Positions 1 through 7,772 of a stretch of DNA of 13,661 nucleotides are shown here, piece after piece (position 1 is the stretch's first letter; each line of letters starts with the position of its first letter). A model generated the notes under the pieces. It searched no databases. It worked only from the letters and a program-made list of their open reading frames with translations, and was not told the origin of the DNA. The position numbers and the translations under genes were made by a program. The stretch is taken from contig NW_003153748.1 of the NCBI RefSeq assembly GCF_000003605.2, positions 27,338 through 40,998 on the forward strand, given 5' to 3'. The DNA is from Saccoglossus kowalevskii. Taxonomy: Eukaryota > Hemichordata > Enteropneusta > Harrimaniidae.

Positions 1-98
1 CTTTCAATTATTTCATTATTATTTCAACATCTTTCGATTATCTTACCAAATATTTCAATATCTTTCAATTATCTTACCATTATTTCAATATCTTTCAA
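1..98. repeat. AT-rich tandem repeat, ~30-bp unit, about 3.3 copies
   Basis: Units start with CTTTC at 1, 31, 62 and 92, so the period is 30-31 bp. Each unit reads roughly CTTTCAATTATCTTACCA followed by TATTTCAATAT. The array is cut by the window start, so the true copy number is unknown. No coding or promoter sense is apparent; it is a local minisatellite. Confidence 0.75.
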
Positions 99-394
99 AA
101 CGAGACATTGTGTCGGGTTGGCATGGCATCGCCCCCTAACATATGCGTCTATGGGCATTAATTTTTCACTTACAATTGAAAAAATATAGTTTATTCGAAA
201 ATGATCTTTAGATCAACTCCCAAAAAAATCAACGCTTCTGTAGTTTCTTCAATACAGCAAAGTCAACAATATATGATATATATTCATTACAAAAAAAACT
301 ATAACAAATCCGCTAAAATGTTACATTGACATTTGGGCCTTTAATTGAAATCTTTACAAAATCAGAATTGAATGTTGAAATATTGGGGGAAATG
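99..394. other. AT-rich stretch with nothing recognised
   Basis: This interval lies between the tandem array and the 3' end of the minus-strand LINE. I see no open frame with family resemblance, no terminal repeat and no structured RNA. It may be the sequence flanking the insertion site of the minus-strand LINE. Confidence 0.5.
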
Positions 395-480
395 CAATTT
401 AATTTCATTTATTTCCATGAAAACCCCAGGGGCCAGTAACCCATTTACAGGCTCCAAAAACATACAACATACCAAATTAG
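395..480 (-). other. 3' end of the minus-strand LINE, with AATAAA
   Basis: On the minus strand this reads GGAGCCTGTAAATGGG, then TTACTGGCCCCTGGGG, then a GGAAATAAATG segment. AATAAA is the complement of TTTATT at 408-413. A short untranslated end that stops soon after AATAAA fits the 3' terminus of this LINE class. The exact end is uncertain because no simple tail is obvious. Confidence 0.5.
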
Positions 481-1920
481 ATATACAGGACGAACGAATA
501 AAAAACATTAGCTGATGTACAGAATTTTTAAAAATGCTGAACTCACTAAAAATATATATTTCCAAGTCAGCCTGTACTAAATTATTAAATTGTTGCATAC
601 ATCTTACAATTGGTGACTATTTATTTATTTCAATTATTATTACATTGATACCATAACGAGGGAGGTGAAACAGTGTGACTGAACGTAGCGTGCGATCAAG
701 TGCGTGGACATTCAGCTTTCAAATTGATAAAATATTGACAGAAACATATAAACTGTTGAAACATTTATACAGAACAGTACTGTATATTTGACATATAACA
801 CATACATTGGACGAACTTGTACTGCACTTTCTATCAAGCCTGAATATGACTTTTGCCACCGGTTCCATACAACTGAACAGTATGCAGGGAACTGCGAACT
901 AGTGAAAATTACCATGACTTAAAAGTACTGACTTTAATAAAATTCTTACTGCCCCGTTTAATAAAGCCAAATATTCAAAATGACAATATTCTTTGTTACA
1001 CAATCATCACATTAGAGTTTATACTATTAGCGCCAAGTCCGTCTTATATTTATATATCCCATACTGGGTGACATGTTACCAATAGAATAATCAAATTTAA
1101 TAATGAATTTCTTATTACTAAAAGAAATTACATGACATTTAGATAGATTCAATATTTATTTCTAAGTGAATGTTATTTATATCTGATTGAAATTCACTGC
1201 AACCAAAAACATTTATAACAGGCTTGAAATCTCTGTATGTATGAAGTGAGCATGACGAGGAGCAGCATACACTAGGCAGGTTGTTAATATATATGTTAAA
1301 AAACAGAGGACCAAGCAAAGATCCAATGTGGAACCCTGAGATAATCTCCAATCCAGAGCTGCAATGGTTGTTTATTACAGTTCTTTGTTTGCTTGAATCC
1401 TTGTACGACTTCATAGGGGCCAACAATCTTTCTGAAATACCAAACTCTACCAAAGTGTTAAAGCTTGTATGCAGAGAGTCTATGATTTACATAATCGAAA
1501 GCTTTACAAAAATCGGTGTATATGGCGTCGACTTGGATGTTGTTATCCATTCAATAGGTTAAAAGGCCCACGTAAGACACAAGAGCAGTGGTACAATAGT
1601 TGGTCGGTGCTTGACGAACCCATGCTGCGATTTCGACAACCAGAGTTTCATATGATATGTGTTCAAAGATCGTTTCTTAAATGCCTTACTCAGGATTGAT
1701 AAAAGAAATATTTGTCTATAATTTGTTACATCCGACTTGTTACAACTTTCTGGTACTACTTTAGCTTGCTTGAAAAAAAAATTCTCCAAGTATTAATAGA
1801 TTTCTGGAAAATAATACTTAGCAGGACAGATACATGTAGTTCATTTGCATAGTATTCTAGTAGTACAAATAATACCCCGTCCGGACCAAGAGCCTTGTTA
1901 GGAACTAAACTATTGAGGAG
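395..1920 (-). pseudogene. Decayed CR1/Jockey-type LINE reverse transcriptase, 5'-truncated
   Basis: Read on the minus strand, this shows non-LTR reverse-transcriptase landmarks in the normal order. They are a KALGPDGV block near 1890, then KSDVTNYR...FLLSILSK near 1730 (usual form NYRPISLL), LSKSQHGFVKH near 1630, the catalytic-aspartate block AIYTDFCKAFD near 1500, and GSLLGPLFFNIYINNLP near 1310 (usual form PQGSVLGPLLF). The YADD site is broken, reading HTYRDF near 1230. Further down are a thumb-like FIKRGSKNFIKVSTFK near 960 and YCSVVWNRWQK near 850. Stops and frame changes separate the blocks, so no enzyme could be made. The endonuclease and ORF1 are missing, and sequence stops at RT motif 0 where the plus-strand LINE begins. 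CR1 versus Jockey is not settled by eye. Confidence 0.8.
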
Positions 1921-2065
1921 TCACGTGATTATGATCAGCGAGTGAGTACGCATGATCCCGTAGGTCCCGGAAAAAAAACACGAAATATTGTCAGAAGATC
2001 CCGCTTCTTCACATCAAACTTAATATCACCTATAAATATCAAGCACCAAGAACTAAACGGTCGAA
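1921..2065 (+). promoter_or_regulatory. Probable 5' leader of the plus-strand LINE
   Basis: This interval starts where the minus-strand LINE similarity stops and ends at the ORF1 ATG (2066). It opens with a CACGTGA E-box word at 1922 and contains an A8 run. LINE internal promoters sit in this position, so a promoter role is inferred from place rather than from a recognised box set. Confidence 0.4.
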
Positions 2066-2610
2066 ATGATCCATGGTAAGAAGAACGGTAACTCTACAAA
2101 CAAGAAAAAATATGGCACCGGTCGCAGTACTCCACAGAATGGTCAGCAGACCCTTGAATTTTCTGTGGCGAACGTGAGGTACTGCAAAATACTCCTGGTA
2201 GCACCGACAATATTACGATAGAATTGGTGTATGAGTTACTGATATAATGAAGATCCAATGAAAAAAGTTAGTAATATTTTGTCTGATGTGTTTGGAGTTA
2301 AACAAATCTCATTGAAATCACGCATCGTGTCGGAACTATAAAATCCAACAGACCGAAACACAATATAGCCAAATTTATGCGTCGTCCACTCCGTGCTGAG
2401 ATATTACGAACATCGAAGGAAGCTCTGGAAAATTCTGAGGTGTATATTAAAGAACATCTGTGTCCTACGGACTTTAAGGTAAAGAAGAGTCTGTGAAAGA
2501 CCATGACTGACGCGTATAAGAAAGGACATAAAGTTCGATTTTCAAACGGAACTCTCCACATAGATGGTCAGCCACAACGTAGTGATGTTGCCACCGAGGT
2601 TTCCACCTGA
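2066..2610 (+). pseudogene. LINE ORF1-like protein, broken by a stop and frameshifts
   Basis: The ATG at 2066 opens a basic, Asn/Lys-rich N-terminus (MIHGKKNGNSTNKKKYG). The middle part holds EDPMKKVSNILSDVFGVK in another frame. The C-terminal half (about 2320-2610) reads EITHRVGTIKSNRPKHNIAKF, then HLCPTDFKVKKSL, then DAYKKGHKVRFSNGTLHIDG. This is the pattern of the nucleic-acid-binding ORF1 proteins that accompany marine-invertebrate LINEs (HRxG, RP..I.KF, ..L.P....K..L, KV.F..G.L.IDG). Such proteins are thought to coat the LINE RNA. An internal TGA at 2494-2496 and frame changes near 2235 and 2315 disable it. Only an antisense frame is open here, which is a shadow. Confidence 0.75.
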
Positions 2611-3030
2611 GGTATACCAGTAAGCCGATAACATTTTTAGCCATGTATTAACAGTTGTTTCAGTTATATTCAGCTTAAACTTTATCAGACACTAGTTTAG
2701 AAAACTTGGATTAGGGCGTAAAATGTTACTGTTGCTTTACAACGCGAGAAATGGTTTTGCTATGTAGTAGCAAATTAGCGTAAAATTTCTGGGATCGCGG
2801 GTTTTGTTACAAAATGTTAATGTTGCAAAACATGGTTTACCATTTGGAGATATTTTCCCCAATGTTTTACCTTTCTAAAATTTTGTGCATGTTCATTAGA
2901 TTTCACTTTGTTATTTTTGTGCTTTGGTATATTCATTGTTATCTGAACGGTGTTTGTTTTAGAAAAAATGGAGCATTTGCACACAGATGTAATTGGAAAC
3001 ATTTTAATGGTAGTTTAATTTACATGTAAT
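2611..3030 (+). other. Spacer between LINE ORF1 and ORF2
   Basis: About 420 bp, T-rich on the plus strand, with no recognisable domain. Its position between the ORF1 stop (TGA 2608-2610) and the inferred ORF2 start (ATG 3031) makes it the inter-ORF spacer. Short open frames on both strands show no family resemblance. Confidence 0.5.
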
Positions 3031-3133
3031 ATGCATCAGCCTAAGTCTACTGTAAAATTCTCTCTTTAAATGAACGAGGGTTGGGGTGCTATAAAAAACG
3101 AAAAAAAGATTTTTAAGTGGGTGACAGAAAAAG
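3031..3133 (+). pseudogene. LINE ORF2 segment 1: endonuclease N-terminus
   Basis: The ATG at 3031 starts MHQPKSTVK, and after a frame change comes ILSLNERGLGCYKKRKKDF, then FKWVTEK after one extra T in the run at 3110-3114. This matches the opening of APE-type LINE endonucleases (SLNVRGL...KR...F.WL...). The Asn of LNERGL is the metal-site residue of the family; the next residue, usually Val, is Glu here. The segment stops inside the codon after EK, at the target-site duplication. It resumes at 8052 with EKEANVIMLQ, in frame, on the other side of the DNA transposon. Confidence 0.75.
3127..3133. repeat. Left target-site duplication GAAAAAG
   Basis: GAAAAAG stands immediately left of the left terminal inverted repeat and is repeated exactly at 8052-8058, right of the other arm. 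Flanking bases do not match (A/G before, C/A after), so the duplication is 7 bp as seen. If the last position has mutated, the original could have been 8 bp. Confidence 0.85.
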
Positions 3134-3254
3134 CACCCCATCCTGCTAGAATCATGTGCTTTAAGCAGACACAAATCATCCGAATCATGGGCATGAATCA
3201 CATGAAACGCAGTTCAATATACCTCGTATCCGCTGGTTCAAACGCATGATTCAT
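3134..3254 (+). repeat. Left 121-bp terminal inverted repeat
   Basis: Aligned with the reverse complement of 7931-8051, only three positions differ: two within 3145-3150 and one near 3192. Similarity stops abruptly on both sides. Each arm contains GAATCATG twice in direct orientation (3149-3156, 3182-3189) and once inverted (CATGATTC 3245-3252), which could be transposase-binding words. Confidence 0.9.
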
Positions 3255-3660
3255 GAGCTCTGGGCCATGGGCAACGTGTCAGAAGCTGTAGCACATGACA
3301 CCGTGCTCTAACACTATCATACCAAACCCCCAGGAGAGCCATATTCCGGGATTTAAAGGCGATAAAACATTGGAGATGCTGCTTTCTTGTACACGTATGT
3401 AATACAAAACCCAGTTAATGCTGTGCTTTTACCAGTCAATGGGATCAGCTTAATTCCTCAGGCAGGCTGGTTTTAAAATGTGGAAAATTTAAACGCACCA
3501 CATTTTCTCTATATGTAGCAGAGTGTAAGGTTTTCATAACATAAGTGAAAACTTGAAGTACAAGTATGAGTATTCTAACAAATAGAAACGATTATTATTT
3601 CATTTGTCCGACCACTATTTCAGACTCCCAATTTTTCCTCGACGGGTGCGAAAGACACTG
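3255..3660. other. Transposon interior with nothing recognised
   Basis: About 400 bp just inside the left arm. It has no long open frame, no similarity that I can see to the sequence inside the right arm, and no recognised motif. Confidence 0.5.
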
Positions 3661-4027
3661 AAGACAGTGCACGGTTCGATTCACATACGATTCGCGTACA
3701 ATTGACGTACGAGGAATACCTACAATTTATAAAGATACATATTACACAAATATATAGCAATTTTTGACTAGGACAAATAGGGGTCAATCTATTTCTTTCG
3801 AAGAAAATAATGTTCTGATCAAACAAGTATAAAATAGCCATAGAAACACGAGAAACGCATAAATATGAACATGAATCATATGTTAAACAAATATAGTCTC
3901 AAATTATCATCACTCAGTGTTAAAAAACAAATATAATCTTTGAAACAAGGACATTCACGATGTTTTTATTTGTATTCGTGATTTCCTGTTGAGCTCCCGT
4001 GCAATCGCAGACGCGTCAAGAAACTGT
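3661..4027 (+). repeat. Repeat unit, copy 1 (short 11-bp array + TATA-like box)
   Basis: This ~370-bp unit recurs in diverged form at 4231-4711. Shared landmarks in order are a GAAGACA word, the 11-bp array, GGGGTCAATCTATTTCTTT (GGGGATCAACCTATTTCTTT in copy 2), CAAACAAGTATAAAATAGCC, GAGAAACGCATAAATATG, ATCTTTGAAACAAGG, and CGCAGACGCGTCAAGAAACT. Here the 11-bp array has 3 units (3678-3710). No coding function is evident. Confidence 0.75.
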
Positions 4028-4230
4028 CGTAATAATAATATAATTATAGAAAACAATTCTCTAAATACGTTTCTTTTATATCTATTCAATATTTAGTGCA
4101 AACCTTGCTCTAAATTATACAATGTACGTGTAATGTGCGCCCTCTGTGTGGAGTAGGCGATATTTGGTTTGTTGTCGACATTGGAGGAAATACGTTCGAA
4201 CACATACACGCACCTGTCTACCGCGCCATG
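4028..4230. other. Spacer between the two repeat copies
   Basis: About 200 bp of AT-rich sequence separating the two diverged copies. I see no gene or repeat in it. Confidence 0.4.
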
Positions 4231-4249
4231 TGAAGACATCGTTCGGTTT

Positions 4250-4337
4250 GATTCGCGCTCAATTCGCGTTCGATTCACGTTCGTTTCGCGTTCGATTGAC
4301 GCACGTTTCGCATCCGATTCGCGTTTGATTCACGTAC
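4250..4337. repeat. 11-bp minisatellite, 8 units
   Basis: Eight contiguous 11-bp units with consensus GATTCGCGTTC: 4250 GATTCGCGCTC, 4261 AATTCGCGTTC, 4272 GATTCACGTTC, 4283 GTTTCGCGTTC, 4294 GATTGACGCAC, 4305 GTTTCGCATCC, 4316 GATTCGCGTTT, 4327 GATTCACGTAC. Copy 1 has only three (3678, 3689, 3700). The period is near one DNA helical turn, so any bound protein would meet one face of the helix. Many units hold a CGCG or CACGT core. The open frames crossing the array are by-products of the repeat. Confidence 0.85.
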
Positions 4338-4488
4338 AAATTGAAAATCTATAATTTACACAAAAAGTTTATATATAGCATATTTTGTGTATGAAAACTG
4401 GGGATCAACCTATTTCTTTTGGAGAAAATCATCGTTATAATTAGTCCTACAGTCTCGCTCACATCGGATGTCACGTAGGCTCAAACAA

Positions 4489-4500
4489 GTATAAATAGCC
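4489..4500 (+). promoter_or_regulatory. TATA-like box in copy 2 (matched in copy 1 at 3828-3839)
   Basis: GTATAAATAGCC here and GTATAAAATAGCC in copy 1 sit at equivalent positions, each 110-150 bp past the end of the 11-bp array and within CAAACAAGTATAAA. Both match the TATA consensus well. In DNA this AT-rich such matches arise by chance, so promoter function is only suggested by conservation between the copies. If used rightwards, transcription would run toward the KDZ-like exon. Confidence 0.35.
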
Positions 4501-4560
4501 TTAGAAACAGACGAGAAACGCATAAATATGTTTAAAGAAAATGAATCTTTTATAAAAAAA

Positions 4561-4576
4561 ATATATATATATATAT
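4561..4576. repeat. (AT)8 microsatellite
   Basis: Eight AT dinucleotides directly follow an A run. It lies inside repeat copy 2 and is absent from copy 1. Confidence 0.8.
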
Positions 4577-4711
4577 ACATAGCCACAAATTATCACTATT
4601 CAATTCAAAAACAAATAAAATCTTTGAAAACAAGGCGTTGATGATTTTTTTATATTTATAATCATTGTCTTTTGATCTTCTGCGCATTCGCAGACGCGTC
4701 AAGGAACTTTC

Positions 4712-4979
4712 ATGCGCACTATGAAAGTATTTATAACCTTGATTTTCACAGAAAATACAAAATTGATCTCTATTTTTCCCGCTCAAAAATATTGTTAAAT
4801 TAGCTGAAATTGCTATATATCAACATTTGAGTCAAGTATAGGTATTTCAGTGGACGTTTCAATTGAACGCTATCAAACCGAATGCTGTCTTCACACTCGT
4901 CTATTTTAAAGGTTTGTTTTAGGTTTATCTATTGATGTTTGAATTATGGTTTATTTTTTCATAATCATCACTTGTTTGA
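4712..4979. other. AT-rich interval, nothing recognised
   Basis: There is no coding resemblance or repeat structure in this stretch between repeat copy 2 and the dispersed-repeat-like block. Confidence 0.45.
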
Positions 4980-5290
4980 AACTTATCTTTGCGAAGCCAT
5001 CGCCAGTCGGGTCAATTCTGAATAGCTGCAGTGGTTTGTGCGGTTTTATGCATGTGTGACCATGATTTGTGAATATATGGGGCATTGGGTATGGGGTCTC
5101 CCCGACGGCGTCCGTTCGGCGTCCCGTGTCCTGCATGAAGTTTTCCTTTAAACGACTTCTTCAAAAGTACTTGACCAATTACATTCACATTTGTACCAAA
5201 TGTACTTGAGGTGGTCCTCTGTCAGATTTGTCAAATTTGTATCAAAATATGCAAATTTGGATTTTTAGTGAATATTTTTGTCATTTTTGG
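4980..5290. repeat. Likely dispersed repeat resembling one common in molluscan DNA
   Basis: The stretch includes GGGGTCTCCCCGACGGCGTC, then CGTTCGGCGTCCCGTGTCC, then TTTAAACGACTTCTTCAAAA followed by a TTGACCAATTACATTCACA segment, and later GGTCCTCTGTCAGATTTG. I recall this order (GTCCGTC-type words, AACGACTTCTTC, a CCAATT segment, CCTCT..CAGATTTG) from repeats widespread in bivalves and other lophotrochozoans. The class is unknown to me and the ends are approximate. It may be a later insertion into the DNA transposon or part of it. Confidence 0.4.
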
Positions 5291-5609
5291 TAAAAAAATG
5301 TTATTTTCGAGAACTAGTCCTAAACCACAGGGAGCCCAGGAACTATAATCAACTGTAATACGCAGTCTCTATGAGCGGGGGGGGAGGTATCGGCTGGTAT
5401 CTAGTGTAAGAAATAGACAAGGGATGAAGGCTCCAACCAGCTCACATTTTTTAAACTCGAAAAAACAGACGAAAAGAATGAAAAATAAAATCTAAAAAAA
5501 ATACCAGGTTGAAGAATATTAGTTGCTCCTTCGAATTTCGCCAAAGCCTTACCTACATTTTACCGATATCTGCAGAATAAATCAAGAAAACTACACAAAT
5601 TGACTCCAT
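5291..5609. other. Interval with a G8 run, otherwise nothing recognised
   Basis: The only distinctive item is a run of eight G at 5377-5384, in GAGCGGGGGGGGAGG. I see no open frame or repeat with support. Confidence 0.45.
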
Positions 5610-5757
5610 TTAGGAATTCCTAACGGTTAGTCCGAACGCACGACACAGTTGGAAGCGTGGCCTGTTAAGCATTTGTCAACAACCAATCACAAGACTGGTT
5701 ACGAACCAGTTGAGCAAGGCTAACCGAGTCGTGACCTCGATGTGGTTCCTAACCAAA
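5610..5757. repeat. Cluster of palindromes with repeated AACC/GGTT words
   Basis: TTAGGAATTCCTAA (5610-5623) is a perfect 14-bp palindrome and overlaps CTAACGGTTAG (5620-5630), a perfect 5-bp inverted repeat around one base. ACTGGTT ACG AACCAGT (5694-5710) is a perfect 7-bp hairpin. AACC words recur at 5681, 5704, 5720 and 5752. The cluster ends about 20 bp before the KDZ-like exon. It could be binding sites, the remains of another inserted element, or chance. Confidence 0.45.
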
Positions 5758-6191
5758 TAACAGTTTTATTCATTGTAGGAAGACAACACCAAGCTGGAAT
5801 TCATTTTTGCTCTTGCGAGTGTGAAGTTGTCCAGCTTCGAAAGTATGGGCTGTGGCCAGGTTCACCAACCAATCCCCAAGTAGCATTTCATTTGGAACTA
5901 ATGGAGTTAATTAGGCTCCTTCAGCTAGAATGCCAAGTATCCATGAAGGGCTTTACTGAAATGTTAAAAAACAAAAATAAAGACATGCATGTTGCATTTT
6001 ATGAGGTACTTGTACAATATTCTATTGTTGTATCACATTTTTTTGAGCAAGCACATTTGTCATCCAGAACAACAAAACAATATCTGAAAAGCATTGTTTT
6101 ATTACATTCTGCTATTTGCTTCATTGGTACTGGTAGTACACATGTACATGCACTCATTGAAACAGATGTGTCAATGGTCAAATTAGGTTGA
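5742..6191 (+). CDS. KDZ transposase-type protein, partial exon (likely core 5779-6005)
   Basis: The open frame from 5742 encodes 149 aa, but only the middle resembles a known family: HFCSCECEVVQLRKYGLWPG, then SPTNPQVAFHLELMELIRLL, then a VSMKGFTEMLKN stretch. A C-x-C motif, then L..G.WP.(T/S)P..P..AF and a helical segment, is typical of the cysteine-cluster region next to Kyakuja-Dileera-Zisupton (KDZ) transposase domains. A pyrimidine-rich TTTTATTCATTGTAG acceptor ends at 5778 and a GAG/GTACTTG donor follows 6005. I therefore read it as an internal exon of 227 nt, with both frame ends being intron. The catalytic KDZ domain is not seen. It sits near the middle of the TIR-bounded transposon, so it is probably what remains of that transposon's own transposase. 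Confidence 0.6.
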   Translation: MVPNQITVLFIVGRQHQAGIHFCSCECEVVQLRKYGLWPGSPTNPQVAFHLELMELIRLLQLECQVSMKGFTEMLKNKNKDMHVAFYEVLVQYSIVVSHFFEQAHLSSRTTKQYLKSIVLLHSAICFIGTGSTHVHALIETDVSMVKLG

Positions 6192-6762
6192 ATTTTCCAC
6201 AAATAACCCAAATGAAAGGGGAAAACGGTGGCAGGCTGTGTTACCGTACTTCCCGAGTATAAGCCCAGGGGATTTGTTGTCTCTCTCTAAAGTTATATAA
6301 ATATACATAATTGTAATGAACCTAAAAATGACTAAAGTACATAAAGTACGTTCTAGGTCTTCACTTTTTCGTAGCATAAAAACGATTTGATCCCTTGCTT
6401 ATTGTTATACTCTCAAATCGACAGATTTCCATTCCCCTCAAAGTCAACAATGGTATATTCCTCTATTTTACGCCACGACTCGAAACACTCTTTTTTCTTT
6501 TTTGACGTGTTCATTTGCCTTCAATTACGTTTCAGTGGCTGTCACTGTTGAATTTTGAATCTTGTCGATAACATTTTGGTTTAAATTCACATAGCTATTG
6601 CCGAGAAAATTTGTTCTTATTGACAATAATGACCTTTTAATATTTACTTCAATAGTTATATTTTTTCCATATAACAGAGGATATCTTTGCAACAATTGAA
6701 AGTGGAAGTGTGCTACCTCAAACTAACTGTAAGCATAAGACATTTATATTATGTATAATATA
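6192..6762. other. AT-rich interval, nothing recognised
   Basis: This lies downstream of the KDZ-like exon. I looked for further transposase exons on the plus strand and found no convincing conserved block. Short frames on either strand look random. Confidence 0.45.
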
Positions 6763-6850
6763 GATAAGATAAGATAAGATAACAGCTTTATTACAACCGT
6801 GTAGAAAATTTTACATTTCTAATTTGGTGTTTAAAATGTAATAAAGTTAA
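6763..6850 (-). mobile_element. 3' tail of a minus-strand LINE or SINE, (TTATC)n end
   Basis: The plus strand shows (GATAA)4 at 6763-6782 followed by CAGCTTTATTACAACCGTGT. Read on the minus strand this is ACACGGTTGTAATAAAGCTG followed by (TTATC)4, that is, AATAAA directly before a pentanucleotide tail. Such a tail is usual for some invertebrate non-LTR elements. The element body would extend to higher coordinates, but I see no RT motifs there, so it is short and 5'-truncated or a SINE. The right limit is arbitrary. Confidence 0.5.
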
Positions 6851-7153
6851 TAATGAATAACTAATAATTTCAACTTGTGTCAAGCATTCAGGCAGCAAAT
6901 CATTTCAGCTGATAATACTAAACAGGTCAACACAAAGAAAAGAGCTTCTTGTGAGCATTTTACTTTTATTTGATTTTATCATGTTTACGTACAATGATTT
7001 AATAGGACATTATTCTATATGTGAAGGATTTTTTATTATGGTAAAAAGTAAATTGTCGTAGGAAATGTTGCATGATGTCATATTTATGAACATCACTGTA
7101 TTTATTTCGTAAAAAGTCACAAAGGTTATACGCATATAATCTTTGTTTGAACA
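6851..7153. other. AT-rich interval, nothing recognised
   Basis: This may include the body of the truncated element whose tail is at 6763. No coding block or structured repeat was found. Confidence 0.4.
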
Positions 7154-7176
7154 AAATGTGGTGAATCACCACATTT
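7154..7176. repeat. Perfect 11-bp hairpin with single-base centre
   Basis: AAATGTGGTGA (7154-7164) and TCACCACATTT (7166-7176) are exact reverse complements around a single A. With one bulged A the pairing extends outwards by two further base pairs (ACAAA...TTTGT). It could be a deep-rooted MITE remnant or an isolated palindrome; no tail or TSD shows which. Confidence 0.7.
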
Positions 7177-7208
7177 GTTATGCAAATTACAGAACATATG
7201 TAAATTAC

Positions 7209-7705
7209 CTGGGTCTGGCAGTGGTAAAAATCCGAACATGAGGAACGGAAGTGAGGGCGCCGCCACTGTTTGGAGTATGGTTACTACCCCGTATGCGATC
7301 CAAATTTAGCGGAAAAAGGCGGTGTTTTCTACCTTCTAAAGCGGGAGGTAAATAGACCCCTTTAAAATGCTAATGTTTGCAATAGGCGCCCACGAATAAA
7401 CTCACAGGGTTGCTGCACCCGCTGTAGCCCCCTATTGCAACTACCGGTACCACTCCCATATACCACCCTAGACCCCGGCGAACCCATAAAACAAAGAATG
7501 ACACCAACAGGAGTTGCATACACAGCAACCACAAGTAGCTTGTTTGAGTTGATTACACTTCACTTGAATGCAAAGAACGGCAGAGAATGCTCGCAGTAGG
7601 GGGTAAGTACCTTGCAGTAGTGGGTGTCTGCTCTAGGGGGTACTAAATTTACATTGCGTCCGCAATAGGGGTTATGGTTTGCCACTGTTCTGCCAGCCCT
7701 AGAGG
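7209..7705. repeat. GC-richer block with repeated GCARTAGGGG words and weak terminal inversion
   Basis: Base composition is clearly richer in G+C than on either side. The word GCARTAGGGG or a close variant occurs at 7379, 7593, 7614 and 7662, and inverted at 7429-7439. TTGCAATAGG (7377-7386) and CCTATTGCAA (7431-7440) form an exact 10-bp inverted pair. The ends carry CTGGGTCTGGCAG (7209) against CTAGGGCTGGCAG (complement of 7690-7702), a weak terminal inversion that hints at a separate ~0.5-kb MITE nested in the transposon. No convincing coding frame. Confidence 0.35.
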
Positions 7706-7772
7706 CATATTACTTTTTTTTAGCAAGAATGCATATGGTGTGAGGTTTTAATACAGAGTAATCCCCCCAGGT

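Larger units (their letters stand above)
4231..4711 (+). repeat. Repeat unit, copy 2 (expanded 11-bp array + TATA-like box)
   Basis: A diverged direct copy of 3661-4027, longer because the 11-bp array has 8 units instead of 3, because of an insertion near 4432-4478, and because of an A-rich run plus (AT)8 at 4561-4576. The order of shared landmarks is unchanged and the copy ends at the same CGCAGACGCGTCAAGGAACT point. The duplication therefore predates the array expansion or contraction. Confidence 0.75.

Noticed and set aside
362-598. 78-aa minus-strand frame as a gene
   Set aside because: It reads through the 3' untranslated end of the minus-strand LINE, which includes AATAAA.
1281-1562. 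93-aa plus-strand open frame
   Set aside because: It is antisense to the minus-strand reverse-transcriptase fragment, whose conserved blocks explain the sequence.
2298-2561. 87-aa minus-strand open frame
   Set aside because: It is the antisense of the LINE ORF1 C-terminal domain; the plus strand carries the recognisable protein.
3227-3245. tRNA-like B box (GGTTCAAACG) in the terminal repeat, suggesting a tRNA or SINE
   Set aside because: The last base departs from the B-box consensus, no A box lies upstream at the right distance, and no cloverleaf can be folded. The sequence is better explained as part of a 121-bp TIR.
4146-4354. Two overlapping plus-strand frames and one minus-strand frame rich in Arg/Ser
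   Set aside because: They run through the 11-bp minisatellite; the periodic residues come from the repeat, not from a protein.
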